In this document: in pieces, positions 1 through 5,446 of the stretch
How positions within the stretch are numbered: position 1 is the first letter of the stretch
Layout of the letters: each line of letters starts with the position of its first letter
Origin: Iamia sp035765045
Lineage (GTDB): Bacteria > Actinomycetota > Acidimicrobiia > Acidimicrobiales > Iamiaceae
DNA length: 7,520 bases
Direction of reading: 5' to 3'
Assembly: GCA_035765045.1 (NCBI GenBank)
Contig: DASTYI010000153.1
Span: forward strand, 1-7,520
Made by a program: the position numbers and the translations under genes
Notes under the pieces: model-generated
Told to the model about the DNA's origin: nothing
What the model saw: the letters and a program-made list of their open reading frames with translations, nothing else
Database searches by the model: none

Positions 1-209
1 CCATCGCCTGGGCCCTGGCCTGGCCCGGGGTCACCGGCGCCATCGTCGGCGCCCGCACCCGCGAGCAGGTCGACGGCTGGATCGGGGCCGCCGACCTGGT
101 GATCGACCCCGGGCTGCGGGCCGAGGTCGAGAGGGCGCTGGAGGAGGTGGGCGCCGGGACGGGGCCGATCCGGCCCAGCGGGCTGCTGCCGGCCGGCGGC
201 GGCAGCTGA
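1..209 (+). CDS. Aldo/keto reductase, C-terminal end (partial)
   Basis: Only the last 68 complete codons are visible, in the frame starting at position 3 and ending at the TGA at 207-209; the rest lies left of the window. The reading IAWALAWPGVTGAIVGARTR, followed by EQVDGWIGAADLVID, is the classic C-terminal part of an NADPH-dependent aldo/keto reductase. The G-x-R-T/S...EQ segment in this family helps bind the adenosine 2'-phosphate of NADPH. The tail GTGPIRPSGLL resembles the general-stress-type AKRs of Gram-positive bacteria. These enzymes are cytoplasmic TIM barrels reducing aldehydes and ketones; the substrate cannot be inferred here. The stop lies one base before the GTG start of the next gene, so the two are probably co-transcribed and translationally coupled. 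Family assignment is secure; subfamily is a guess. Confidence 0.85.
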   Translation, partial: IAWALAWPGVTGAIVGARTREQVDGWIGAADLVIDPGLRAEVERALEEVGAGTGPIRPSGLLPAGGGS

Positions 210-210
210 C

Positions 211-1509
211 GTGGCCGTCGAGCTCTGGGGCGCCTTCGAGTCGACGTACCAGCCGGCCCACGACCGCGACGTCGTCGAGACCACCCAGCACGACCTGCGC
301 TGGCGCGAGGACCTCGACCTCCTCCACGGCTGCGGGGTGCGCACCCTGCGGTACCCGCTCCGCTGGCACCGCATCGAGCCCCGCCCCGGCGAGTGGGAGT
401 GGGGCCCGACCGACGCCGTGCTCGGGCACATGCGCGACCGGGGGATGCGCCCGATCGTCGACCTGCTCCACCACACCAGCCACCCGCGCTGGGTCGGCGA
501 CCTGGCCGCCCCCGGGTTCGGGCCCGCCTTCGTCCGCTTCGTCGAGGCCGTGGCCGAGCGGTACCCGTGGCTGCCCGCCTACACGGTCGGCAACGAGCCC
601 TTCACCACCGCCCTGCTGTGCGGCCAGGAGGGGCTGTGGCCCCCGCACCGGACGGGCCTGGCCGGCTTCGTCGCCCTCGCCTCCTCGCTGCTCCCGGCGA
701 TCACCCGGGCCAGCCGCACCCTCCGCGACGCCCTCCCCGACGCCCGCCACGTCCACGTGGAGGCGGCCGAGCACCACACGTCGGGCCCGGGCGGCGAGGA
801 CCGGGCCGAGCTGTGCAACGACCGGCGCTGGCTCCTCACCGACCTCCTCGTCGGCCACCCGGTCGACCCCGACCGGCCCTTCGTCCGCCAGGTCGTGGCC
901 GCGGGCGGAGAGGCCCTGCTCGACGTCGAGCCCGGCCCGGTCGACGTCCTCGGCCTCGACTACTACGCCCACAACCAGTGGCACTGGACCGCCGACGGCG
1001 GCACCAACGTCGCCCCCGCGCCCCGCCCGCTGGCCGACCTCTTCGGCGAGTGGTGGGACCGCTACCGCCTCCCCACCGCCCTGGGCGAGACCAACCTGTG
1101 CGGCACGGCGTCGGACCGGGCCAGCTGGCTCCGCTACGTCGTCGAGCAGTGCGAGCACGCCGTCGCCGCCGGGGTGCCGGTCGAGGGGCTCTGCTGGTTC
1201 CCGACCATCGACTCGGCCGACTGGGCCTCGCAGCTGACCCTGTCGGTCGGCCAGATCGACCCCGTCGGCGTCTTCTGGCTCGACGAGGACTGGGAGCGCC
1301 ACCCCTCGACCATGAGCGCGGCGTTCACCCTCGCCGCCGGCGGGGCGCCCGCCGCCGACCTGCCGGCCCACCGGTTCCGGCCCCCCGTGTGCGACTGGCT
1401 GGCCGGCTGGCTCCCCCAGATGGCGCACTGGCCGTGGCAGGACCCGCCGGCCGACGAGACCTGCTCCAGCCGCCTCGTCGCCGGCGACCGCGTCGGCCTG
1501 GCCCCCTGA
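211..1509 (+). CDS. GH1-like (clan GH-A) glycoside hydrolase, cytoplasmic
   Basis: 432 residues, GTG start immediately after the upstream stop (TGA-C-GTG). The protein has (beta/alpha)8 clan GH-A signatures. An N-terminal strand (WGAFEST, about 6-12) is followed by GVRTLRYPLRWHRIEP (42-57), the usual GH1 segment preceding the active site. The acid/base glutamate is in TVGNEP (E129), and VLGLDYYAHNQW (246-257) corresponds to the G-x-N/D-YY motif. A second glutamate in ALGETN (E293) sits where the nucleophile is expected, although the GH1 signature TENG is not preserved. CWFPTIDSADW (328-338) matches the aglycone-side Trp region. There is no signal peptide, so it should act in the cytoplasm. 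It is slightly shorter than typical GH1 beta-glucosidases (about 450-480 residues). Both catalytic carboxylates are visible, so a retaining hydrolase is plausible, but the sugar substrate is unknown. It sits between an aldo/keto reductase and a zinc dehydrogenase in the same orientation. Confidence 0.82.
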   Translation: MAVELWGAFESTYQPAHDRDVVETTQHDLRWREDLDLLHGCGVRTLRYPLRWHRIEPRPGEWEWGPTDAVLGHMRDRGMRPIVDLLHHTSHPRWVGDLAAPGFGPAFVRFVEAVAERYPWLPAYTVGNEPFTTALLCGQEGLWPPHRTGLAGFVALASSLLPAITRASRTLRDALPDARHVHVEAAEHHTSGPGGEDRAELCNDRRWLLTDLLVGHPVDPDRPFVRQVVAAGGEALLDVEPGPVDVLGLDYYAHNQWHWTADGGTNVAPAPRPLADLFGEWWDRYRLPTALGETNLCGTASDRASWLRYVVEQCEHAVAAGVPVEGLCWFPTIDSADWASQLTLSVGQIDPVGVFWLDEDWERHPSTMSAAFTLAAGGAPAADLPAHRFRPPVCDWLAGWLPQMAHWPWQDPPADETCSSRLVAGDRVGLAP

Positions 1510-1542
1510 CGGCGGAGCCGGTTGGTTCGGTGCGCCTGGGCC

Positions 1543-1548
1543 GGGGAG
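1543..1548 (+). promoter_or_regulatory. Candidate ribosome binding site for the zinc dehydrogenase
   Basis: GGGGAG lies 11 bases before the ATG at 1560. This supports that start over the much longer open frame that extends upstream inside the glycoside hydrolase gene, where translation is Arg/Pro-rich and not protein-like. Confidence 0.5.
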
Positions 1549-1559
1549 CGGGCGCCGCC

Positions 1560-2708
1560 ATGCGAGCGATGGTGTACCGGGGCCCGTACAAGGTGCGGGT
1601 CGAGGACAAGGACGTGCCGGCCGTCGAGCACCCCAACGACGCCATCGTGCGGGTGACCATGGCGGCGATCTGCGGGTCGGACCTGCACCTGTACCACGGG
1701 ATGATGCCGGACACCCGGGTGGGCCACACCTTCGGCCACGAGTTCATCGGCGTCGTCCACGAGGTGGGCCCGTCGGTGCGGAACCTCCAGGTCGGCGATC
1801 GGGTGATGGTGCCCTTCAACGTCTTCTGCGGCTCCTGCTACTTCTGCGCCCGGGGCCTCTACTCGAACTGCCACAACGTCAACCCCAACGCCACCGCGGT
1901 GGGCGGCATCTACGGCTACTCGCACACCTGCGGCGGCTACGACGGCGGCCAGGCCGAGTACGTCCGGGTGCCCTTCGCCGACGTCGGGCCCAGCCCCATC
2001 CCCGACTGGATGGACGACGAGGACGCCGTCCTCCTCACCGACGCCACCGCCACCGGCTACTTCGGCGCCCAGCTCGGCGACATCGCCCAGGGCGACACCG
2101 TCGTCGTCTTCGGCGCCGGCCCGGTCGGGCTGGTGGCGGCGCAGTCGGCGTGGCTGATGGGCGCCGGCCGGGTCATCGTCGTCGACCACGTCGAGCACCG
2201 GCTGGAGAAGGCCCGCACCTTCGCCCACGCCGAGACGCGAAGCTTCGTCGAGCACGACGACATCGTCGTCGAGCTCAAGCGGACGACCGACGGGCTCGGC
2301 GCCGACGTGGTGATCGAGTGCGTCGGCGCCGAGGCCGACGGCAACCTGCTGATGCACGTCACCTCGGCCAAGCTCAAGCTCCAGGGCGGCTCCCCGGTGG
2401 CGCTCAACTGGGCGATCGACGCCGTCCGCAAGGGCGGCACGGTGTCGATCATGGGCGCCTACGGGCCGATGTTCTCGGCCGTGAAGATGGGCGACGCCCT
2501 CAACAAGGGGCTGACGCTGCGCATGAACCAGTGCCCCGTGAAGCGCCAGTGGCCCCGCCTCTTCGAGCACGTCCGCAACGGCCACCTCCGGCCCCGCGAG
2601 CTCGTCACCCACCGCATCCCGCTCGAGGACATCGCCGAGGGCTACCACATCTTCTCGGCCAAGCTCGACGGCATCATCAAGCCGCTCGTCATCCCCACGG
2701 CGGCCTGA
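1560..2708 (+). CDS. Zinc-dependent alcohol dehydrogenase (formaldehyde-dehydrogenase-like, MDR family)
   Basis: 382 residues, the usual length for this family. The start is the ATG at 1560, where recognisable MDR sequence begins (MRAMVYRGPYKVRVED). Catalytic zinc ligands are visible in ICGSDLHLYHG (C38, with D41 and H43 nearby) and in GHEFIG (H60, E61). The four-cysteine structural zinc lobe is complete (C90, C93, C96, C104). The Rossmann fold begins at VVVFGAGPVGLVA (181-193), and D209 at the end of the next strand suggests NAD(H) preference. The sequence closely follows the subgroup annotated as glutathione-dependent formaldehyde dehydrogenase-related, found widely in soil bacteria. The true substrate in that subgroup is mostly untested and may be aldehydes or alcohols. 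It is cytoplasmic. It begins 50 bases after the glycoside hydrolase and ends one base before the next gene. All key residues are intact. Confidence 0.93.
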   Translation: MRAMVYRGPYKVRVEDKDVPAVEHPNDAIVRVTMAAICGSDLHLYHGMMPDTRVGHTFGHEFIGVVHEVGPSVRNLQVGDRVMVPFNVFCGSCYFCARGLYSNCHNVNPNATAVGGIYGYSHTCGGYDGGQAEYVRVPFADVGPSPIPDWMDDEDAVLLTDATATGYFGAQLGDIAQGDTVVVFGAGPVGLVAAQSAWLMGAGRVIVVDHVEHRLEKARTFAHAETRSFVEHDDIVVELKRTTDGLGADVVIECVGAEADGNLLMHVTSAKLKLQGGSPVALNWAIDAVRKGGTVSIMGAYGPMFSAVKMGDALNKGLTLRMNQCPVKRQWPRLFEHVRNGHLRPRELVTHRIPLEDIAEGYHIFSAKLDGIIKPLVIPTAA

Positions 2709-2709
2709 C

Positions 2710-3285
2710 GTGGAGCCCGTGCCCTACCGAGCGGCCCGGCCGGCCCCGCCCGAGACCCCCGCCGAGCTGCGGGCCCGGATCCCCGGCTGGGGCGTCGACC
2801 TCGACCCCGCCGACCGCCCCTCGGTGCCCCGCGAGCGCTTCGACCCCGGCGCCACCGGCGCCCACTGGGACGTGCCCGAGCGCCAGCCCGAGCCCTGGCC
2901 CCGCGAGCGCTCGATCGAGCACCTCGCCCTGCCCCCGGTGTTCGGGACGACCTGCCCGCCGAAGGGCGCCTCCGGGGCCATCCGCAAGCTCGCCTACGCC
3001 CGCTACAGCGAGGCCCGGGCCGCCCACTGGCTGCTGCTCCTCCTCGCCGACCGGGTCGACGCCACCGGGGCGCACCTGCGCTCGCTCGCCACCCTGCGCC
3101 CCGACCAGCCGATCACCCAGACGGGGATCGGCGGCGAGATCGGCCACCACCCGATCCGCTCCCGGTTCGGCCAGCAGCGGGCCGACACCGCCCACACCTG
3201 GATGGACCCCGTGATCGTCGCCGGGCCGTGGCTCGCCGCCGGCCTCGCCGGGTGGCGCCTGGTCCGCCGGCGCCGGCGGGGCTGA
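2710..3285 (+). CDS. Conserved protein of unknown function with C-terminal membrane anchor
   Basis: 191 residues, GTG start one base after the dehydrogenase stop (TGA-C-GTG, the same junction as at 207-213). I recognise it only as a conserved bacterial protein without a known role. The first 60 residues are Pro/Arg/Asp-rich, with ELRARIPGWGVDLDPADRP (19-37) and GAHWDVPERQPEPWPRE (50-66). The middle has SIEHLALPPVFGTTCPPKG (68-86), then an Ala/Tyr/Arg helix (SGAIRKLAYARYSEARAAHW) leading into LLLLLADRVDATGAHL. The region GEIGHHPIRSRFGQQRADTAHTW precedes a hydrophobic stretch (PVIVAGPWLAAGLAGWRLV, 167-185) and a terminal RRRRRG. This suggests one C-terminal transmembrane segment with a positively charged cytoplasmic end. 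A single cysteine (C82) lies in TTCPPKG. No nucleotide-binding or enzyme motif is evident. It is probably co-expressed with the zinc dehydrogenase. Confidence 0.8.
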   Translation: MEPVPYRAARPAPPETPAELRARIPGWGVDLDPADRPSVPRERFDPGATGAHWDVPERQPEPWPRERSIEHLALPPVFGTTCPPKGASGAIRKLAYARYSEARAAHWLLLLLADRVDATGAHLRSLATLRPDQPITQTGIGGEIGHHPIRSRFGQQRADTAHTWMDPVIVAGPWLAAGLAGWRLVRRRRRG

Positions 3286-3309
3286 GGCGGGTTTCACCGG
3301 GCGCGGACC

Positions 3310-3316
3310 GGGGAGG
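3310..3316 (+). promoter_or_regulatory. Strong Shine-Dalgarno site for the hemerythrin gene
   Basis: GGGGAGG lies 8 bases before the ATG at 3325, the best-matched ribosome binding site in the window. It fixes the hemerythrin start and suggests efficient, independent translation within the cluster. The 39-base gap (3286-3324) also has room for little else. Confidence 0.65.
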
Positions 3317-3324
3317 CGCGGCGC

Positions 3325-3900
3325 ATGCCCGATGCGATCACCCTGCTGCGGTCCGACCACAAGACGGTCGAGGGTCTCTTCAAGCGGTTCGAGAAGGCCG
3401 GCGACAACGCCACCGTCACCAAGCGCGACATCGTCGACGACATCATCCGGGAGCTGTCGATCCACGCCGAGATCGAGGAGCAGATCTTCTACCCGGCGGT
3501 GCGGGCGGCGGAGGTCCCGGGCGTCGAGGACATGGTCCTCGAGAGCCTGGAGGAGCACCTCGCCGCCAAGCGGCTCCTCGCCGACCTCGTCGGGATGGAC
3601 CCCGAGGCCGAGCGCTTCGACGCCAAGGTGACCGTGCTGATGGAGATGATCCGCCACCACGTCGAGGAGGAGGAGTCCGACCTCTTCCCCGCCGTGCGCG
3701 AGGTCCTCAAGCGCAAGGCCCTCGGCGAGCTGGGCGACGCCATGGAGAAGGCGAGGGACGTCGTCCCGACCCGTCCCCACCCGGGTTCGCCCGACGAGCC
3801 CCCGGGCAACGTCGTCGCCGGGCTCGCCGCCGCCGCCGTCGACCGGGCCCGGGACGCCGGCCGGGAGGCGCTGGAGAAGGCGCGCCGCGCCATCACCTGA
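3325..3900 (+). CDS. Hemerythrin domain-containing protein
   Basis: 191 residues, ATG start with a good ribosome binding site. Residues 1-140 form a hemerythrin-like four-helix bundle. Likely diiron ligands are H12 (RSDHKTVE), H47 and E51 (IHAEIEEQIFYPAV), H78 (LEEHLAAKRLL), and H112 and E116 (HHVEEEESDLFPAV). This is six ligands; the second histidine of the third helix found in classical invertebrate hemerythrin is not seen, as is common in bacterial members. Such proteins bind O2, NO or iron, or act in oxidative and nitrosative stress responses; which applies here is unknown. There is no signal peptide, so it should be cytoplasmic. Residues 145-160 are a Pro-rich linker (RPHPGSPDEPPG), followed by an Ala/Arg/Glu amphipathic helix to the C-terminus (VDRARDAGREALEKARRAIT). 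That tail is an addition beyond the domain. The next gene starts 12 bases downstream and encodes a DUF2243 membrane protein. Confidence 0.93.
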   Translation: MPDAITLLRSDHKTVEGLFKRFEKAGDNATVTKRDIVDDIIRELSIHAEIEEQIFYPAVRAAEVPGVEDMVLESLEEHLAAKRLLADLVGMDPEAERFDAKVTVLMEMIRHHVEEEESDLFPAVREVLKRKALGELGDAMEKARDVVPTRPHPGSPDEPPGNVVAGLAAAAVDRARDAGREALEKARRAIT

Positions 3901-3912
3901 GCGCCGGGCTCC

Positions 3913-4440
3913 GTGGACGTCGTCGCCCCCGAGGCCCGCACCGGGCCGACGCCACCGCTGGAGCGGCGCCGCCGCGCCGTCGCCGGGCTGGTGCTGGGCG
4001 CCGGGCTGGGGGGCTTCGTCGACGGGATCGTCCTCCACCAGATCCTCCAGTGGCACCACATGCTCACCGACCGGGAGGGCACCGGCCTCCCGTCCCCCTC
4101 CGTGCGGTCGCTGGAGGAGAACACGACGTGGGACGGCCTCTTCCACGCCGCCACGTGGCTCCTCGTGGTCGCCGGGTTGGCCCTGCTGTGGCCGCTGGCC
4201 CGGCGGGGGCGGACCGGGCCGGGGCGGGTCCTCGTCGGGCTCCTGCTCGCCGGGTGGGGCCTGTTCAACCTGGTCGAGGGGATCGTCGACCACCACATCC
4301 TCACCGTGCACCACGTGCGCGACGACGTGGCCGACCCGCTCCCGTGGGACCTCGGCTTCCTCCTGCTCGGGGTCGCCCTCCTCGCCGGCGGGAGGGCTCT
4401 GGCCCGGGGCGACCGGCGACCGGCGACCGGGGCGCCATGA
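3913..4440 (+). CDS. DUF2243 family integral membrane protein
   Basis: 175 residues, GTG start 12 bases after the hemerythrin stop. Four hydrophobic segments are visible at about 22-45, 77-96, 105-125 and 145-163. The family signature is clear: GFVDGIVLHQILQWHHML (34-51), TTWDGLFHAATW (71-82), and GLFNLVEGIVDHHILTVHHV (116-135). Conserved acids and histidines (D37, H42, H48, H49, D74, H78, E122, D126, H127, H128, H133, H134) lie at or next to the membrane segments, an arrangement that could bind a metal or haem. The function of DUF2243 is not established, and this idea is inference. The C-terminus (GDRRPATGAP) is encoded by a 7-base tandem repeat. The stop overlaps the start of the next gene as ATGA, so translational coupling to the SDR is likely. 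Confidence 0.92.
   Translation: MDVVAPEARTGPTPPLERRRRAVAGLVLGAGLGGFVDGIVLHQILQWHHMLTDREGTGLPSPSVRSLEENTTWDGLFHAATWLLVVAGLALLWPLARRGRTGPGRVLVGLLLAGWGLFNLVEGIVDHHILTVHHVRDDVADPLPWDLGFLLLGVALLAGGRALARGDRRPATGAP
4411..4431 (+). repeat. Three-copy 7-base tandem repeat at the end of the DUF2243 gene
   Basis: Three head-to-tail copies of GACCGGC (4411-4417, 4418-4424, 4425-4431; the last copy ends in G instead of C). The repeat lies in the last codons of the DUF2243 gene, 5 bases before the overlapping SDR start. The unit is not a multiple of three, so a change in copy number would shift the reading frame. It may simply be chance in GC-rich DNA. Confidence 0.75.
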
Positions 4441-5348
4441 GGTTGCGGGCCCGGGACCTGCGCGGGGCGGTCGTGGTGATCACGGGCGCCTCGAGCGGGC
4501 TCGGGCGGGCCACGGCCGAGGCCTTCGCCCGGCACGGCACCCGGCTGGTCCTGGCCGCCCGGACCGAGCCGGCCCTGCACGACACCGCCGCGGCCTGCCG
4601 CGCCGCCGGGGCCGACGCCCTGGTGGTGCCGACCGACGTCAGCGACCCCGAGCAGGTGGACCGGCTGCGACGGCGGGCGGTCGAGGCCCACGGCCGGATC
4701 GACGTCTGGGTCGACGCCGCCGGCGTGCTCGTCGCCGGCCGCTTCGGCGACGAGCCCGTCGAGGACGTCCAGCAGCTGGTGGCCACCAACGTGGTCGGCC
4801 CGCTGCTCGGCTCCCGCGCCGCCCTGGGCACGTTCGAGGCCCAGGGCTGGGGCACGCTGATCAACGTCTCGTCGCTGCTGGCGATCGTGCCCAACCCGGT
4901 CGTCCCGACCTACGTGATGAGCAAGTTCGCCGTCCGGGGCCTCACCCTCAGCCTGCGCCAGCTCGTCGCCCACCAGCGCGGCATCGACGTGTGCGACGTG
5001 ATGCCCGGCCCGATCGACACGCCGCTGTTCGCCCGGGCGGCCAACCACACCGGGCGACGGCTGCGGGCCATCCCCCCGGCCACCGCCCCCGAGCGGGTCG
5101 CCGCCGGCATCGTGGCCTGCGCCCGCCGCCCCCGCCGGGAGACGACCGTCGGCGTCGCCTCGCACGCCATCCTCGTCGCCCACCGCCTCGCCCCCCGGGC
5201 CACCGAGCGGGTGGTGGCCGTGGCCGCCGGCGCCCTGATCACCACCCGGGAGCCCGCCGAGCCCACCTCCGGCGCCGTCCACACCCCCGTCCCCGCCGGC
5301 CGCACCCACGGCGGCTGGCGCCGCGGCCCCCTCCGCGGCACGCCCTGA
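4437..5348 (+). CDS. Short-chain dehydrogenase/reductase (SDR family)
   Basis: 303 residues, ATG overlapping the upstream stop by four bases (ATGA). This is a classical SDR. The cofactor motif TGASSGLG is at 16-23. R43 after the second strand (LAARTE) suggests NADP(H) preference, and PTDVSD is at 65-70. DAAG at 93-96 replaces the usual NNAG, and N118 lies in ATNVVG. The catalytic Ser is in INVSSLL (S146 by its 13-residue distance to the Tyr), followed by Y159 and K163 in TYVMSK; PGPIDTPLF (190-198) follows. The core ends near residue 235. The rest is an extended tail with a basic, Arg-rich segment and a terminal GAVHTPVP...GGWR motif that I associate with a bacterial SDR subgroup of unknown substrate. 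It is cytoplasmic, although 242-268 is rather hydrophobic (SHAILVAHRL, VVAVAAGALI) and could touch the membrane. It is the last gene of the compact cluster. Confidence 0.93.
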   Translation: MRLRARDLRGAVVVITGASSGLGRATAEAFARHGTRLVLAARTEPALHDTAAACRAAGADALVVPTDVSDPEQVDRLRRRAVEAHGRIDVWVDAAGVLVAGRFGDEPVEDVQQLVATNVVGPLLGSRAALGTFEAQGWGTLINVSSLLAIVPNPVVPTYVMSKFAVRGLTLSLRQLVAHQRGIDVCDVMPGPIDTPLFARAANHTGRRLRAIPPATAPERVAAGIVACARRPRRETTVGVASHAILVAHRLAPRATERVVAVAAGALITTREPAEPTSGAVHTPVPAGRTHGGWRRGPLRGTP

Positions 5349-5446
5349 CCGGTCGGTCGGGGGGCCGGGGGGATCTGGCACGATGGCCGGGCCGGCGGGG
5401 GGACAGGTCCCGCGTCGGCGTGCTCGTGGACGAGAAGGGGGCCGAG
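5349..5446 (+). promoter_or_regulatory. 98-base intergenic gap, possible promoter region of the lipoprotein gene
   Basis: This is the largest gap in the window and separates the oxidoreductase cluster from the lipoprotein gene. It begins with GC-rich repeats (GGTCGGTCGG, then G-runs) and contains CACGAT at 5379-5384. That hexamer keeps the A and T at the two most conserved positions of a -10 element, but no convincing -35 lies at the right distance. A short inverted repeat, GCCGG-G-CCGGC (5386-5396), is no better than expected in such DNA. No clear terminator with a T-run is seen. A promoter here is inferred mostly from the gap itself. Confidence 0.25.
5435..5441 (+). promoter_or_regulatory. 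Ribosome binding site of the lipoprotein gene
   Basis: AAGGGGG lies 5 bases before the ATG at 5447. It favours this start over the in-frame GTG codons at 5420 and 5426, which would put acidic residues ahead of the signal peptide. Confidence 0.5.

Noticed and set aside
31..1428. Long minus-strand open frames opposite the plus-strand genes (also 1134-2648, 2689-4314, 3489-5381, 4910-6457)
   Set aside because: In very GC-rich DNA the antisense frames lack stop codons by composition. Their translations are Gly/Val/Asp/Arg-rich with no family signatures, and they lie opposite well-recognised genes.
393..1559. Upstream extension of the zinc dehydrogenase frame
   Set aside because: The extension overlaps the glycoside hydrolase gene and is Arg/Pro-rich low-complexity sequence. 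Recognisable dehydrogenase sequence starts at the ATG at 1560, which has a ribosome binding site.
1510..1559. Possible promoter between the hydrolase and the zinc dehydrogenase
   Set aside because: No -10/-35 pair with acceptable spacing was seen in this 50-base gap; only a ribosome binding site is supportable.
2238..2247. Perfect 10-base palindrome CGAAGCTTCG
   Set aside because: It lies inside the coding region of the zinc dehydrogenase and does not match an operator I recognise. A single short palindrome is expected by chance.
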